Below, in pieces: positions 43,751 through 54,589 of a stretch of DNA of 64,000 nt. Under the pieces are notes generated by a model. That model did not search any database. It was not told the origin of the DNA and was given only the letters and a program-made list of their open reading frames with translations. Every line of letters starts with the position of its first letter. Position 1 is the stretch's first letter. Source of the stretch: Ooceraea biroi (Eukaryota; Arthropoda; Insecta; Hymenoptera; Formicidae); NCBI RefSeq assembly GCF_003672135.1, contig NC_039513.1:2046833-2110832 (forward strand), given 5' to 3'. Both the position numbers and the translations under genes were made by a program.

Positions 43751-44778
43751 ACACAATTCATACATGTTATGTATGACAAAATGTAGTAAAATATAATGAA
43801 ATGTAATGAGATATGTAACGTGTAAAACTTCATAACTTACTTTGTTTAAAGAAATATATTTGTCTCTTAAATATGATTACAACTTCTAATGCAATTAGAA
43901 TTTTATAGTTTTCCGATGTTAGGTTTTTCAATAGTACATCGAACACAGCAATAAAAACGCTTGTATTATCTACAGCAAAGTGGCCAACCTATAGCGCATG
44001 CGCCAAAAGTAGCGCATTTTATGATTAGAGATAGCGCATTAGGATCCTAGTGTAATAATAAAATAATAAGCTTACATATTCATACAAAAAGTATTAAGAA
44101 AGTAATATTTATTTTCTGCGTGGATACAGTGTGTTCCGCCCTCCTGCGGGGGGCTCCACTTCCAAAAAATCTAACCTAACCCAACCCAACCCTGCTTGTT
44201 ATTTAAAGCAGGTCATCTGTTTGAAGCACTTCAGCGGTCAAAGCGGTGCTGAATTAACAATAATCACCAGCAAAATAGAAACAAATTCGTCCTTCAATGT
44301 GTGAACAGAATGTAAACAATAGCATACTAAACTTTAGAAATCTCTACAATACAATATTTGAATACTATACTCAATAATATACTCAAATTTCTAATAATTA
44401 TACCTTTTATCATTTTCCCATAAAAAATAACTTTTTTATGGGAATTGCCAAAATTCTTTTTAAGAACTTCCATTTTAACCTGAGAGAAAGCTTTTCACAA
44501 AGTTTTATCAGAACTAGAATACTATACTCAAAATTCTAGTAATTATACCTTTTATTTTCCCTTAAAAAATGACCTTTTTTATGGGAGTCGCCAAAATTCC
44601 TTTTAAATACTTCCATTTTAACTTAAGAGAAAGCTTTTTACTAAGTTTCATTAAAATCGGAGACGTACCCTTTTCGGAACTCCACCCGTGAATTTAGAAG
44701 TGTAAATAAAAAGAATTCTGTGCGCTACGATTTTGTGAATATATTTTATGTAACACCGTGTCCCAAGAATAAAACAGA

Positions 44779-45150
44779 ACACAAGACTAGGTCCTTGATA
44801 TCGTGCAAAAGGATTTCTTTCATCGTGCAAAAGTATTTTTCATTCTGCGCTATCAATGAAAAGATTTATTAAAAAACTCATTCATTCCGTCGGTAATACA
44901 GATGCCGCGAAAAGTTTACTAACCACTCCAGCTTCACCTTAAGGCGATCCTGGAGTCGTCTGTATTACCGGTGGAATCGTGATTTTGTTGAAACGCTTTA
45001 CTTTTTAAGGCGATTCTGGAGTGGCTAGTGAACTCCTTCGTGGCGTCTGTATTACCGACGGAACGATTGAATTTTTCAATAAATCTTATTGATAACGTAG
45101 AATGAAAAATCCTTTTGCATGATATCAAAGACCTAATCTTGTGCTTTCTT
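44779..45150. repeat. Nested inverted repeat in the Merlin right arm
   Basis: 44779-44903 and 45045-45150 are inverted copies (GTCCTTGATATCGTGCAAAA against the complement of TTTTGCATGATATCAAAGAC). Between them lie GCGATCCTGGAGT-type blocks with GTCTGTATTACCGG termini. Confidence 0.6.
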
Positions 45151-45639
45151 TTACTCTTGGTAACGATTTTACATTCACAAAAGTTTTAACACCACTAATC
45201 TTTTTTACTACGCTTCTAAATTCATTTATAAAAGCATCCTCATGTTCCTTTATTCTGTTCCGAGTTGGGAGCCATCCTATTTTGTACGTACAAAGTGTTA
45301 AACTTTTATATTAAGCAAAAGTTGGGCTATCGATAGTTAGGTTATCGATAACACAATTGTAATTTTAAAACTTTTCCTCGTTTTTCACATAAACTTCATT
45401 AGCCCCGTATTTATTATTACCTATATTTTAATCGTGGAAAAGGAATTTTCATTCTATGCAATCAATAAAAAGATTAGTGTTCACAAATTTTTGGGTAATA
45501 CAGACGACTCCAAGATTGCCTTAACAATTATACTATTCTGTTCTCATATGATTGATTTATTTACTAGAAATTATTAGTGAACTGTTTAATTTTTTTCTAT
45601 GACAATTAAATAACGATTCTTTTTCAGATATAACTTTTG

Positions 45640-46100
45640 TATGTTGCAGGATATTACGAGTAAGAAACTTATTTAGAAACTTTACTCGCACATGTAAAAA
45701 TGAAACTAAAAAAGAGAAAGAAGAAGATCTCAGCCTCAATGCGAATCAATCGGCATATAATACAGAAAATGAAATAATTAAACAAATTTTAATAACTGGA
45801 GAAAAAGCATTAATAATAAAAAAACTTAATAAAGCTCCACGTATTTGGAAAAAATAAAAAAATAAAACTTTTAATCAAATATTTAACAATATGCGTCACT
45901 TAAAAAATAGTGAACAAGAAAAAGCGGATATTTTTGTTGAGAATATAAAAAAACAAGGAATGACAACAGAGAACTTACCAACTATTATTTTTACTATTAC
46001 AACTTGGCGCAATGACGTTGCGCATCCGAATAAAATGTATATCGTTACCGAAAAATATATCTCAATCAACAATATGCAATGCGAACTATACAGGGTGGGG
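45640..46100 (+). pseudogene. Unrecognised short ORFs interrupted by a transposon
   Basis: Two open stretches lie before the element at 46091. One carries many Lys/Glu residues (KNETKKEKEEDLS). The other starts at ATG 45891 with MRHLKNSEQEKADIFVENIK and continues to NNMQCELY, where the TA target site (46089-46090) is reached. With the insertion left out, the frame would stop within two codons. After the element, RLKDELIKKYPNKKDLFK lies in another frame (48041-48110). I do not recognise the protein. It could be a small decayed gene. Confidence 0.3.
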
Positions 46101-48034
46101 CAATAACTATTACCACCTTTAAATATCTTCTAATTTATAAGGTCCAGAGGAAAATTTATGTAATCAAAATTATACGGTACGAAGGGGGCTAACATATGGC
46201 GATAATAATTTTTATCCTGGTGGAGATGCTTCGAAGATATCAAGGTCACCTTCATTTTTTTAATGGGTTCGGTATGTTGTTTTTCCATAATTTCATAGAG
46301 GAGCTTAAAACAAGTACGGAACTCATGACACAAAATTTTTGAACAAGATTAAATGTAAATGAAAACGATAAAAAATACATTTTTATATTAAATGAAATTT
46401 ACATTTAAAAGATGTACGAAATGACGCTTTATTAGTATGTTTTGTCGGAATGTTTTGATTTTAACATTCCTCATAAATGAGGATCAATTTGTTCTTCAAA
46501 CGGATACATCGATGAAAATAAATAGTGACGTAAACTTATTTCAATGAAAACAAAGACCCTTTGAAGGCCATCTTAATAAGTTCACAGGATAAGATAAACA
46601 TGAAAAGTAGTATCGATAGATAAATCAATCGTGCAAGATGTATTCATTTGAAGAACAAGTCGACATGATCCTCATTTATGGAGAATGTCAAAAAAATTCA
46701 GTGAGAGCGCAAAATTTATACGCTGAACGATATCCTAATCGCACTCAGCCTTCGCGTCGAACATTTAAAAATGTGTGTGATAAACTTAGACAAACCGGTA
46801 GCTTAAATACACGTAATAGTGAGAGTGAAAAGCGAAAAACTAATGAAGGGAATGAAATTAGAGTTCTCACAATGGTGGCTCAAAATCCGCACATTAGTTC
46901 GCGACAAATTGAACGAGAATCTGGTATTAATCGGAGGAGCGTACTCCGCATCTTGCATCGTCACAAATTCCATCCATATCACCTCAGCCTTCACCAAGCA
47001 TTACATGGAATGGACTTTGTAAATCGTGTTGAATTTTGCCAATGGGCTCAACAACAGATTCGAATCAATGACTCATTTTTTGATACAGTGTTATTTACTG
47101 ATGAGGCAACATTTACTAATCACGGGAATGTTAATTTACATAATATGCATTTCTGGGCAGTGGAAAATCCTCATTGGCTGCGGCAGATTGAACACCAGAG
47201 ACAATGGTCTTTGAATGTATGGTGTGGTATCATAGATAACAAAATTATTGGTCCTTATTTTATCGACGGACATCTAAATGGCAACAACTACGCCAATTTT
47301 CTAGAGCATAACTTGGTTAATTTATTAGAAGACCTGCCTTTAATCACACGACGAACAATGTGGTATCAGCATGATGAATGCCCTGCTCATTTTTCATTAG
47401 TTGCGAGAAATAAACTTAATGAAAAGTTTGCAAATCGCTGGATTGGACGTGGAGGTCCTGTAGGGTGGCCAGCTCGTTCACCAGACTTGACACCATTGGA
47501 TTTCTTTTTATGGGGAACCCTAAAAGACATGGTCTACACCTCAAATCATGCGACAACAGATCATTGAAGCCTGTGCGTCAATAGCTCCCGACGTTATTAG
47601 AAGAGCAAGCCAATCAGTGATCAGAAGAATCCAGTGTTGTATTGATAGTAATGGCCATCACTTCGAACACCTTTTATAAACATTAATAATAAAATAAGAG
47701 ATAAAACGTTACGTAATAAAATAACATAGTTTCATTTAAAAAAATGTATTTTTTATCGTTTTCATTTACATTTAATCTTGTTCAATAATTTTGTGTCATG
47801 AGTTCCGTACTTGTTTTAAGCTCCTCTATGAAATTATGGAAAAAAAAACATACCGAACCCATTAAAAAAAATTAAGGTGACCTTAATATCTTCGAAGCGC
47901 CTACACCAGGACAAAAATTATTATCGCCATATGTTAGCCCCCTTCGTACCGTATAATTTTGATTACATAAATTTTCCTCTGAACCTTATAAATTAGAAGA
48001 TATTTAAGGTGGTAATAGTTATTGCCCCACCCTG
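46091..48034 (+). mobile_element. CAGGGTGGGGCAATAAC transposon, 1944 bp
   Basis: Terminal inverted repeats of about 300 bp start CAGGGTGGGGCAATAACTAT. They are flanked by TA at 46089-46090 and 48035-48036. An extra inverted copy of the first codons of the transposase lies at about 46468-46520, just outside the left repeat. Confidence 0.9.
46638..47679 (+). pseudogene. DD41D transposase, nearly intact
   Basis: ATG 46638 opens MYSFEEQVDMILIYGECQ, the N-terminal DUF4817-like helix-turn-helix common in insect transposases. A second helix-turn-helix follows (SSRQIERESGINRRSVLRIL). The catalytic part is VLFTDEATF, WYQHDECPAHFS and SPDLTPLDFFLWG. Forty-one residues lie between the second and third Asp. 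The QHDECPAH reading departs from the usual QQDGAPAH. A small deletion near 47545 shifts the frame and ends the ORF at 47567. The C-terminus continues in another frame (QQIIEACASIAPDVIRRASQ, ending HHFEHLL at 47679). This single frameshift is the only clear lesion. Confidence 0.8.
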
Positions 48035-48036
48035 TA

Positions 48037-48334
48037 TATTTAAGAAAATAATTCCGCGCTTAAAAGATGAATTAATAAAAAAGTATCCAAACAAAAAGGA
48101 CTTATTTAAATAATCAAGCAAAAAACAGTACAGGAAAAAAATTTTTGTTTGGAAAACTATATACATATTTATGATATATATTTTATAGTTTTATATTTCA
48201 ATCAGTAAGTTTCTATTATTATTGTTGTTGTCGAAGGTTGTTATCATCATTATTATTATTATTATAAAGATACCTATAATATTGCAATTCTGAAACTATT
48301 TAATGAATTGCAGGTGGTAAAATTCTGCCTAATA
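48037..48334. other. AT-rich stretch between two transposons
   Basis: It continues the short Lys-rich open reading RLKDELIKKYPNKKD (see 45640-46100), then AT-rich sequence with a TTATTATTATTATTA run. Confidence 0.4.
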
Positions 48335-48336
48335 TA

Positions 48337-49856
48337 CAGGGTGTCCCATGGGAAGTTGCTGAAAGTAAACGATTGGTTCTCCCCTCCATGACTTCAGAAA
48401 GGGTCTTACGGTTAACGGTCGTTCATCTGAGTGTCCGCAGTTTTATTCTGGTTGTGGTAGATGCAAGTCCGTGCGCGTCAAAATGAGTAATCTGACGACA
48501 GAAGAAAAGATTTATCTTGTCGAGTGCTTCTTTTCCAGAGGAAAAGTTTATAGCAATGCTTACAGGGGGTTTCGTACTAAATACGGAACACATAAAGTTA
48601 AGAGCGAAAACACGCTGAAAAGGTTAGAATTTATTATTTCTTTAAACGTATGCGTTACGTCACTCCATTTTTTGGCAATAAATCTGCATTAAAATAATGT
48701 TTTGTGTTATTTTTATCAGAATTAGCGATAATTTTATGCAGTATGGAACTATCCAAGACCGTAGACATGATCTGCCAGGTCATTCTGTGTCTGTAGCTGC
48801 AGAAGAAAACATTGAAGATATTAAGAAGTATTTTGAAGAGAATCCAAATTCTTCTATTCGGAAAGCTGCCCAAGCTCTTGAAATATCCAAAACAACGTTA
48901 CACAGGATTTTAAAACATTTCCTGAAAATGCATCCCTATAAAATAACATCGCATCAATTGCTAACCAAACGCGCTATGACGAAACGTGTGGAATTCTGCA
49001 AGACGATAAATGGAATGTTTGAAGATGGAGAACTTGATGCAAAATTGATAATTTACACGGACGAAGCACATTTCTGGCTAAATGGTTATGTTAATAAACA
49101 AAATTATAGATTTTGGGGGTCGGAAAATCCCAACGTTTCCCTGGCTAAACCTTTACATCGACAAAAAATAACAGCATGGGCTGCGATCTCGGTAAAAGGA
49201 ATTTATCTGCAATTCTTCGAATCAACAGTCACTGGTGAAAGTTACAAGCAGCTTCTCGAAACACAATTCTTCCCTCATGCAAAAAAAAAGAGGCCTGGTC
49301 AAAGGATTTCATTTCATGCAGGATGGAGCGACACCACATCGAACCCAGGAGGTCTTCGAAACAATCCATAAAGTTTATGGCAATCGAGTCATCGGTCTGG
49401 GATACCCCAAATTTGCCCAGGGGAGGCTAGAATGGCCACCGTACTCGCCGGATTTAAATCCATGTGACTTCTTTCTTTGGGGATACATTAAGGACCATTG
49501 TTATGCCGGAAATCCAGAAACAGTGTCAGATTTAGTAGTAGCTATTAAAAAGGTCGTCAGCAACATTAAAGACGACATGTTAGAAACAGTTTTCACAAGT
49601 TTTCGTAAAAGAATTGATTTTTGTACAAATTAAGATGGTGCACACTTTGAAAATATTTATCATTAGCTTACTTGATTATTAGCATATTTTTCATTAATAA
49701 AATAAACTGATATACAAACATTTTGCTAAATTTTATTTATACCCATTAAAAACTGCAGACTTTTCTCTTTCCAACGCAATTTTTGTTTTTTCAATAACTG
49801 CATACATTTAAAAATGACAGCTGATTAGTTTCAGCAACTTCCCATGGGACACCCTG
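48337..49856 (+). mobile_element. CAGGGTGTCCCATGGGAAGTT transposon, 1520 bp
   Basis: The ends are CAGGGTGTCCCATGGGAAGT and its reverse complement. The left flank is TA (48335-48336); the right flank is TG, a changed target copy. The next element begins six bases further on. Confidence 0.85.
48483..49666 (+). pseudogene. DD47D transposase with an intron
   Basis: Exon 1 starts at ATG 48483 (MSNLTTEEKIYLVECFFSRG) and ends at a donor after 48622. A 97-nt intron (48623-48719, ending TTTTATCAG) follows. Exon 2 carries RISDNFMQYGTIQDRRH and the helix-turn-helix NSSIRKAAQALEISKTTLHR. Catalytic motifs are IIYTDEAHFWLNG, FMQDGATPHRT and SPDLNPCDFFLWG. The last two Asp are 47 residues apart, a longer spacing than in the 41-residue relatives here. 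A one-base frameshift near 49312 separates the first catalytic Asp from the rest. A TAA at 49631-49633 precedes the final DGAHFENIYH (stop 49664-49666). Confidence 0.75.
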
Positions 49857-49963
49857 TGTATACAGGGTGTCCCGGGTTTTAACCGACAAACTGCGGGAGC
49901 ATATTCTACTAGTGGAAATAAGAAAAAATTCTTATATCGAGTTTGCTTAGAAATGCTTTATTA

Positions 49964-51248
49964 TTGGGTCATTAAGTATGAAACTTTACAAATGTAAAAG
50001 CGCCATCTTTAACATTTGTTATCTCAAATTTGGCGCCAGACGTCAGTATCAGGTTAGGTTAGTGTGATAGATGTATGTTCGCTCTTCAAATGTCATATTT
50101 GTTTGTTCAAATATCTTCATTAGTTTTATTGGTGGATTCTTTTTTATAGAACTATGGAAAAGTCCAAAATTCGTGTGATTTATGAATATGAGTTCCGCCG
50201 TGGAACCACAGTGTCGGAGACAGCTCGTAATATCAACGCTGTATTTGGTGAAGGTTCAACTACTAAAGCAATGGTGGGCAATTGGTTCAAAAACTTCAGA
50301 GATGGAGATTTTAGCCTCGCTAATGAGCCACGTGGAAGACCAAAGACGAAGGTGGATAATGATCACTTAAGAACCGTAGTAGAGTCCGATCCATCTCAAA
50401 GTACACGTGAATTGGCATCGATATTCAATGTTTCCATACCCACCATATTGGTTCATTTAGCTGCAATTGGTAAGATAAAGAAATTGGACAAATGGGTCCC
50501 GCACGAATTGACCGATGCGCAGCAGGCGCAACGTCTAGAGGCTTCCCTTTCTTTGCTTTCCCGTCACAAAAATGAATCTTTTTGAATCGAATTGTGACCT
50601 GCGATGAAAAGTGGATACTCTACGACAATCGTAAACGCTCACATCAGTGGTTGAACGCTGATGAACCACCGAGACATCACGCGAAACCCAACATTACACA
50701 GAAGAAGCTTATGGTGATTGTTTGGTGGTCCAGGTCAGGGGTTATCTACTACAACTTTATGAAACCTGATACATCGATAACGGCTGAAGTATATTGCAAG
50801 CAACTGGACGAAATGATGCAACAACTTGCTATTAAACAACCGAAATTGGTCAATCGGTCAATGCCAATCCTGTTGCATGATAATGCTCGACCGCACACTG
50901 CACGACTGACCGTGGCAAAGCTACAGGAGTTAGAATTGGAAACTCTCCGTCATCCACCATATTCACTAGATCTATCACCTACCGACTATCACTTCTTCCG
51001 GAATTTGGACAACTTCTTGGTGGGAAAATTCTTCAATTCTCAACAGGCAGTCGAAACAGCCTTCCGCGACTTCATCGATTTCCGTACTCCTGGCTTCTAT
51101 AGTAGAGGCATAGACCAACTACCACTAAAATGGCAGAAGTGTGTAGATAATATGGGCGCATACTTCGATTGAAAATAAATCATGTCCATGTGCCAAAAAA
51201 TGCAAAAGTTTATGTTCTATTTGTAAAGTTTCATACTTAATGACCCAA
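49964..51248 (+). mobile_element. Mariner element nested at TA, 1285 bp
   Basis: Terminal repeats TTGGGTCATTAAGTATGAAA on the left and, inverted, TTTCATACTTAATGACCCAA on the right are flanked by TA (49962-49963 and 51249-51250). Removing it restores an exact match to the repeat copy at 59.78 kb, which proves the insertion. Confidence 0.9.
50154..51172 (+). pseudogene. Mariner DD34D transposase with one frameshift
   Basis: ATG 50154 starts MEKSKIRVIYEYEFRRGTTV, a SETMAR-type helix-turn-helix. Then come WFKNFRDGDFSLANEPRGRP and HLAAIGKIKKLDKWVPHEL, the interdomain linker motif. A one-base loss in the T run at 50577-50582 shifts the frame. The catalytic part then reads IVTCDEKWILYDNRKR, LLHDNARPHTA and YSLDLSPTDYHFF, ending MGAYFD at 51172. 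Thirty-four residues lie between the second and third Asp, the mariner signature DD34D. Apart from the frameshift the length (about 340 codons) is normal, so it was inactivated recently. Confidence 0.85.
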
Positions 51249-51330
51249 TACAAAGTTATAAACCAATATTGAAAAGAAATATGAGATAAGTAACAACGGA
51301 ACATAGTGTAGAATTTGGAAGGTCGAAGAG

Positions 51331-51361
<31 letters not shown>

Positions 51362-51494
51362 AGATGTTATATTCATTTTATATTATATATATATTATAAC
51401 ATGAATATAACATATACATATTTATAATGTATATTTAAAATGTTTCCTCTTTTCGTTGTTGGCATCCTTGCGTTTTTTCAGTTCTTGCTGGTTC
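51331..51494. repeat. TA microsatellite and AT-rich stretch
   Basis: A (TA)n run near 51330-51358 is followed by AT-rich sequence. I see nothing else. Confidence 0.6.
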
Positions 51495-52062
51495 TTTCAT
51501 CGTGTCAGCGTGTTGTTGCGTGTATGAAAGTGCTCTCTTTATCCAAGGTAATCCTTAATTTCTAACATTGATTAAAAGTATTATTATAAAGACTAACTAT
51601 TTGTGCATATATTTTTACTAGTATTCTTTACCTTATTGCAGTTAACCTATGTATATGTAATTAAAATGGTGTAGTAGGTTATGTATGCAAAAGTCACATT
51701 GCAAGAATACAATACCGGTCGTCTTCACTTCTAAGGAACATTTAGAAATGCTTATCATTATCAAATGTACACAACTCTAAAGATTGATAATGAAATTAAG
51801 TATTTCTAAATGCTCTGTAGAAGTGGAAATGACTCGGCGTTGCATTCTTGCAATGCGACTTTTGCATCTATTACCATTTTACATATGCATAGATTAACTG
51901 CAATAAGTTAAAGAATACTGGTAAAATTATATATGTACAAATATTTAGTTTTCTTTATACTATAATACTTATTTTGAATACTTTTAATATTAATGTTACT
52001 GTTAGAAAAGAGTACCTTGGATAAAGAGAACGCTTCCATAACACACAACAACACGCTGTGTA
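51495..52062. repeat. 570-bp palindrome centred near 51775
   Basis: Inverted arms share ATGCAAAAGTC.CATTGCAAG, CTTTATCCAAGGTA and GTGTTGTTGTG words. There is no ORF. It is a MITE or foldback with moderately diverged arms. Confidence 0.65.
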
Positions 52063-52144
52063 TATTTTATATGTATATGTTTAGAGTGCAAAATATAATG
52101 ATTAAATATTTATATTTTTTCCTTTCCTCTAGAAAAACTGCATC

Positions 52145-52372
52145 ATTATAATAACTATAGCGTGATTGTTATTGTATATGTTACTGTATTAACTTATATA
52201 TTTTATACATACTAATTCCAGGAAAGGTCTTTGAATTAATTACGAGCGAAAGCAAATGAAATAGTTTGTTCTCGCTTAGAATTAATTCAAAGACCTTTCC
52301 TGGGCTTAGTATGTATAAAATATATAAGTTAATACAGTAACATATACGATAACAATCACGCTATAGTTATTT
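52145..52372. repeat. 228-bp near-perfect palindrome
   Basis: ACTATAGCGTGATTGTTATT and its reverse complement bound a dyad whose inner arms carry CCAGGAAAGGTCTTTGAATT. The spacer is about 55 bp. The flanking bases do not show a clear target duplication. Confidence 0.75.
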
Positions 52373-52611
52373 TACAATGACGCAGCAAGTTATATTTCTG
52401 TTATATAACTGTTATATAACATTTTAATTACTTGTTATATTTATATTATATTACTGTAATAATCCATGAGTGGGAAATTACATCTAACGTATACGTTATA
52501 TTACCTGTTACATTTCGTTATATAGTGGCAATATAATAGTTATATATCTGTGTTTGCTGGATTAATATTTATGACATATACAATATAATAATTATAAGTA
52601 ACTAGCATCCC

Positions 52612-52836
52612 CCGTCACAGCTTCGCCCGCGATATTTATGTGTAGAATTAAATAAAAACACATTTTATCCCTTCTTACCCGTTAGGGGTGGAATTTCGGA
52701 AAACCCTCCCTTAGTGAGCACCTACGTGATAGTAGGAATATACCCTTAAAATTTCAAGTCGATAGGTGCAGTAGTTCGGGCTGCACGTTGATGAGTCAGT
52801 GAGTGAGTGAGTGGCATTTGGCTTATATATATAGAT
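52612..52836 (+). mobile_element. Probable retroelement tail with (GTGA)n
   Basis: The sequence from CCCCCGTCACAGCTTCGCCC through AGGTGCAGTAGTTCGGGCTG to GAGTCAGTGAGTGAGTGAGT and TATATATA resembles 3' tails of insect LINE or SINE families. No coding part is present and the family is not named. Confidence 0.4.
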
Positions 52837-53394
52837 TATTTTGCAAGTTTACATTAAATATAAATTATTACAATAAATTATTTTTATATAATTATTAATA
52901 ATTGTAATTATATCAAACTAATTTATTGTAATAATTTATATTTAATTTAAAATTGCAAAATAATTATTTATAATTATTATATTGTATGTCATAAATATTA
53001 ATTGTGTCAAATTGCATTAAAATCAAATCATAATTATCGATACTTCCAAATGCATGCTCGATTAATATATACTGCCGGATTAGCCATTTTTACGCGTTTT
53101 AACTTATTTATTGGCTATGAGTAATAGTATACAGACATACGTTCGGTCTTTGACGCTGACCCTTGGGTAATAGGTTCGACCATGCAGTCTGCAGATGGCG
53201 CACTTATCTACACCTATCCAGAGAGAATCTAGAAAGAGTGGAGCGGATCGTGTTCCCTTTTCTGATTGGTGCCGCCATTAACAGGGCAACTTCCGCAATT
53301 TGTGTCCGTGGTGCTTGAAATCTTTGTACGTTTCACACTTTCAGTGCGATGAAATTCAGTAGTTAAGTGTAGTTGGATAGTAGAAGACACAGGA

Positions 53395-53632
53395 ATGTCA
53401 AAATGTAAGTTAATTACTTAACGTATTTACGTTCACATATTAAGATTATAGTATATTACAAAGTATACATTAATTTTATGATTAGATGCCAAGTTTTGAC
53501 TATGTCTTCACTTATTATTATTACATTCATCATATAGCATAATAATGGTACATTGTATATTTTTTTCTTTTAGGTAAAACAGACAACTCGTATAGAATTA
53601 TGGATGCATCAACTACAAACACAAGGATGTGA
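53395..53632 (+). CDS. Possible two-exon short ORF (23 codons)
   Basis: ATG 53395 is followed by TCAAAAT and a donor GTAAGT (53405). A TTTTTTTCTTTTAG acceptor ends at 53573. The joined frame reads MSKC then KTDNSYRIMDASTTNTRM and stops at 53630-53632. The upstream 130 bp are GC-richer with a GCCGCCATTA word. An AATAAT/AATAAA-like signal lies at about 53642. I infer a small transcript. It could equally be the 5' end of a longer noncoding RNA or a chance arrangement. Confidence 0.3.
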
Positions 53633-53861
53633 TAGTTAACAAATAATAAACAACAGCAACATATTTATACTTTCTCACTTTACATTGCAGTTGCTACATA
53701 ACACAAGTAAATGTATATTGCATTTATCTACCTGACTTCGAAATTATACTGAACAATAATGTAACTGGTATTTTGCGTTTGCTGGATCATTTGTATTTTT
53801 CACATTATAAAGTTTATTCATTCTTGTAATATATACATTTGTAATATATATATATATATAT

Positions 53862-54021
53862 AAAATGGCGATATAAAAATCTTCCCATGCAGGGTGTCCC
53901 AAAAAGCTGGAAACGGTCGAATATTTCATAAGCATTGCAGTTTAGAAGAAAAGAAGATAGATTAAAATTGGACCAGCTTTTTGGGACACCCTGCATGGGA
54001 AGGTTTTTATATCGCCATTTT
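53862..54021. repeat. 160-bp palindromic MITE with internal CAGGGTGTCCCAAAAAGC
   Basis: Inverted arms of about 50 bp (AAAATGGCGATATAAAAATC then CTTCCCATG) enclose CAGGGTGTCCCAAAAAGCTG and its inverse. The CAGGGTG ends are flanked by ATG/CAT, not TA, so it may be an older foldback whose flanks were duplicated with it. Confidence 0.7.
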
Positions 54022-54149
54022 TTTTAACGCAAAGGTAGGGGCTGTAACTTGCAGAATATGCTACTGGCATCACCCACAACATTTCTGCATACAGTTTGAA
54101 TCGAAAACGATGAATCAGCTGGAAACGTTCCCTTGTAAGACTTATAAAG

Positions 54150-54187
<38 letters not shown>

Positions 54188-54264
54188 TAGAATAAAAAAA
54201 ATATATATTTTTTTTATTCTAAGAGAGCGAGAGCGAGAGCGAGAGAGAGAGAGAGATAATCATT

Positions 54265-54300
<36 letters not shown>
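54150..54300. repeat. TA and GA microsatellites at the left edge of the large inverted duplication
   Basis: The sequence holds a (TA)n run, a GAGCGAGAGAGA run and a second (TA)n. The mirror-image CT-rich run lies at 58878-58990. Confidence 0.8.
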
Positions 54301-54301
<1 letters not shown>

Positions 54302-54372
54302 ATGCTATTATTATTTCAAACATATATAAGTATATAAGTATAAATAAATATATAATAAACTTGTGCTCCTTC

Positions 54373-54575
54373 CTTATTTTCTGCCACGGTTTCCTGAAAT
54401 TAAATGTAATAATTAATAATTAAATATAATTAATAATTATGTAATATATAATTAAGAATCTTACCTCGTCCCCGCGTGCCCCAAGTGTAGTGCGCCGAGG
54501 ACAGCTGGTACAAAAAGCGCATAAAGCGTTTTTGGCGACGCCGCACCCCTGCTGCCGTTCCTCTTCGTCTGTGAA
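54373..54575 (-). CDS. Left-arm gene, exons 3 and 4 (minus)
   Basis: Exon 3 is 54465-54575 (acceptor ACTATAG-type on the minus strand, donor GAG|GTAAG). Exon 4 begins at 54393 after TTTCAG. In phase 0, as dictated by the left exon 2, exon 3 reads EFTDEEERQQGCGVAKNALC and more to GARGDE, then ETVAENKEGAQVYY. In phase 1, as used by the right-arm copy, it reads VHRRRGTAAGVRRRQKRFMR to RGNRGRK. Both are open. I cannot say which is the real frame. A Penelope insertion sits directly upstream of the exon 3 acceptor. Confidence 0.4.
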
Positions 54576-54589
54576 CTATAAAAAGGAAG

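Larger units (their letters stand above)
41862..45525. mobile_element. Merlin (IS1595/ISXO2-like) element with long terminal repeats
   Basis: A Merlin-type transposase lies between inverted segments. Left-arm sequences (41862-42310) recur inverted at about 44410-45525; AATTCCGAAAAGGGTACG and AAAAAGGTCATTTTTTA are examples. GTCTGTATTACC words mark both outer ends and also recur at 44.9-45.06 kb. The right arm is longer because it contains duplicated terminal pieces. I cannot define an 8-bp target duplication, so the borders are approximate. Confidence 0.55.
49863..51330. mobile_element. CAGGGTGTCCCGGGTTTTAACC element copy carrying a nested mariner
   Basis: The left end, CAGGGTGTCCCGGGTTTTAA, and about 100 bp after it match 59778-59878. 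After the nested mariner the sequence CAAAGTTATAAACCAATATT and onward matches the continuation at 59879-59955. The right end is missing: the match stops near 51330 in a TA microsatellite. So this is a truncated copy of the element at 59778-60761, later hit by the mariner. Confidence 0.8.

Noticed and set aside
46089..48036. Restored long ORF across the 46.1-kb transposon
   Set aside because: Without the element the frame stops within two codons. The Lys-rich continuation is in another frame, so a single interrupted gene is not supported.
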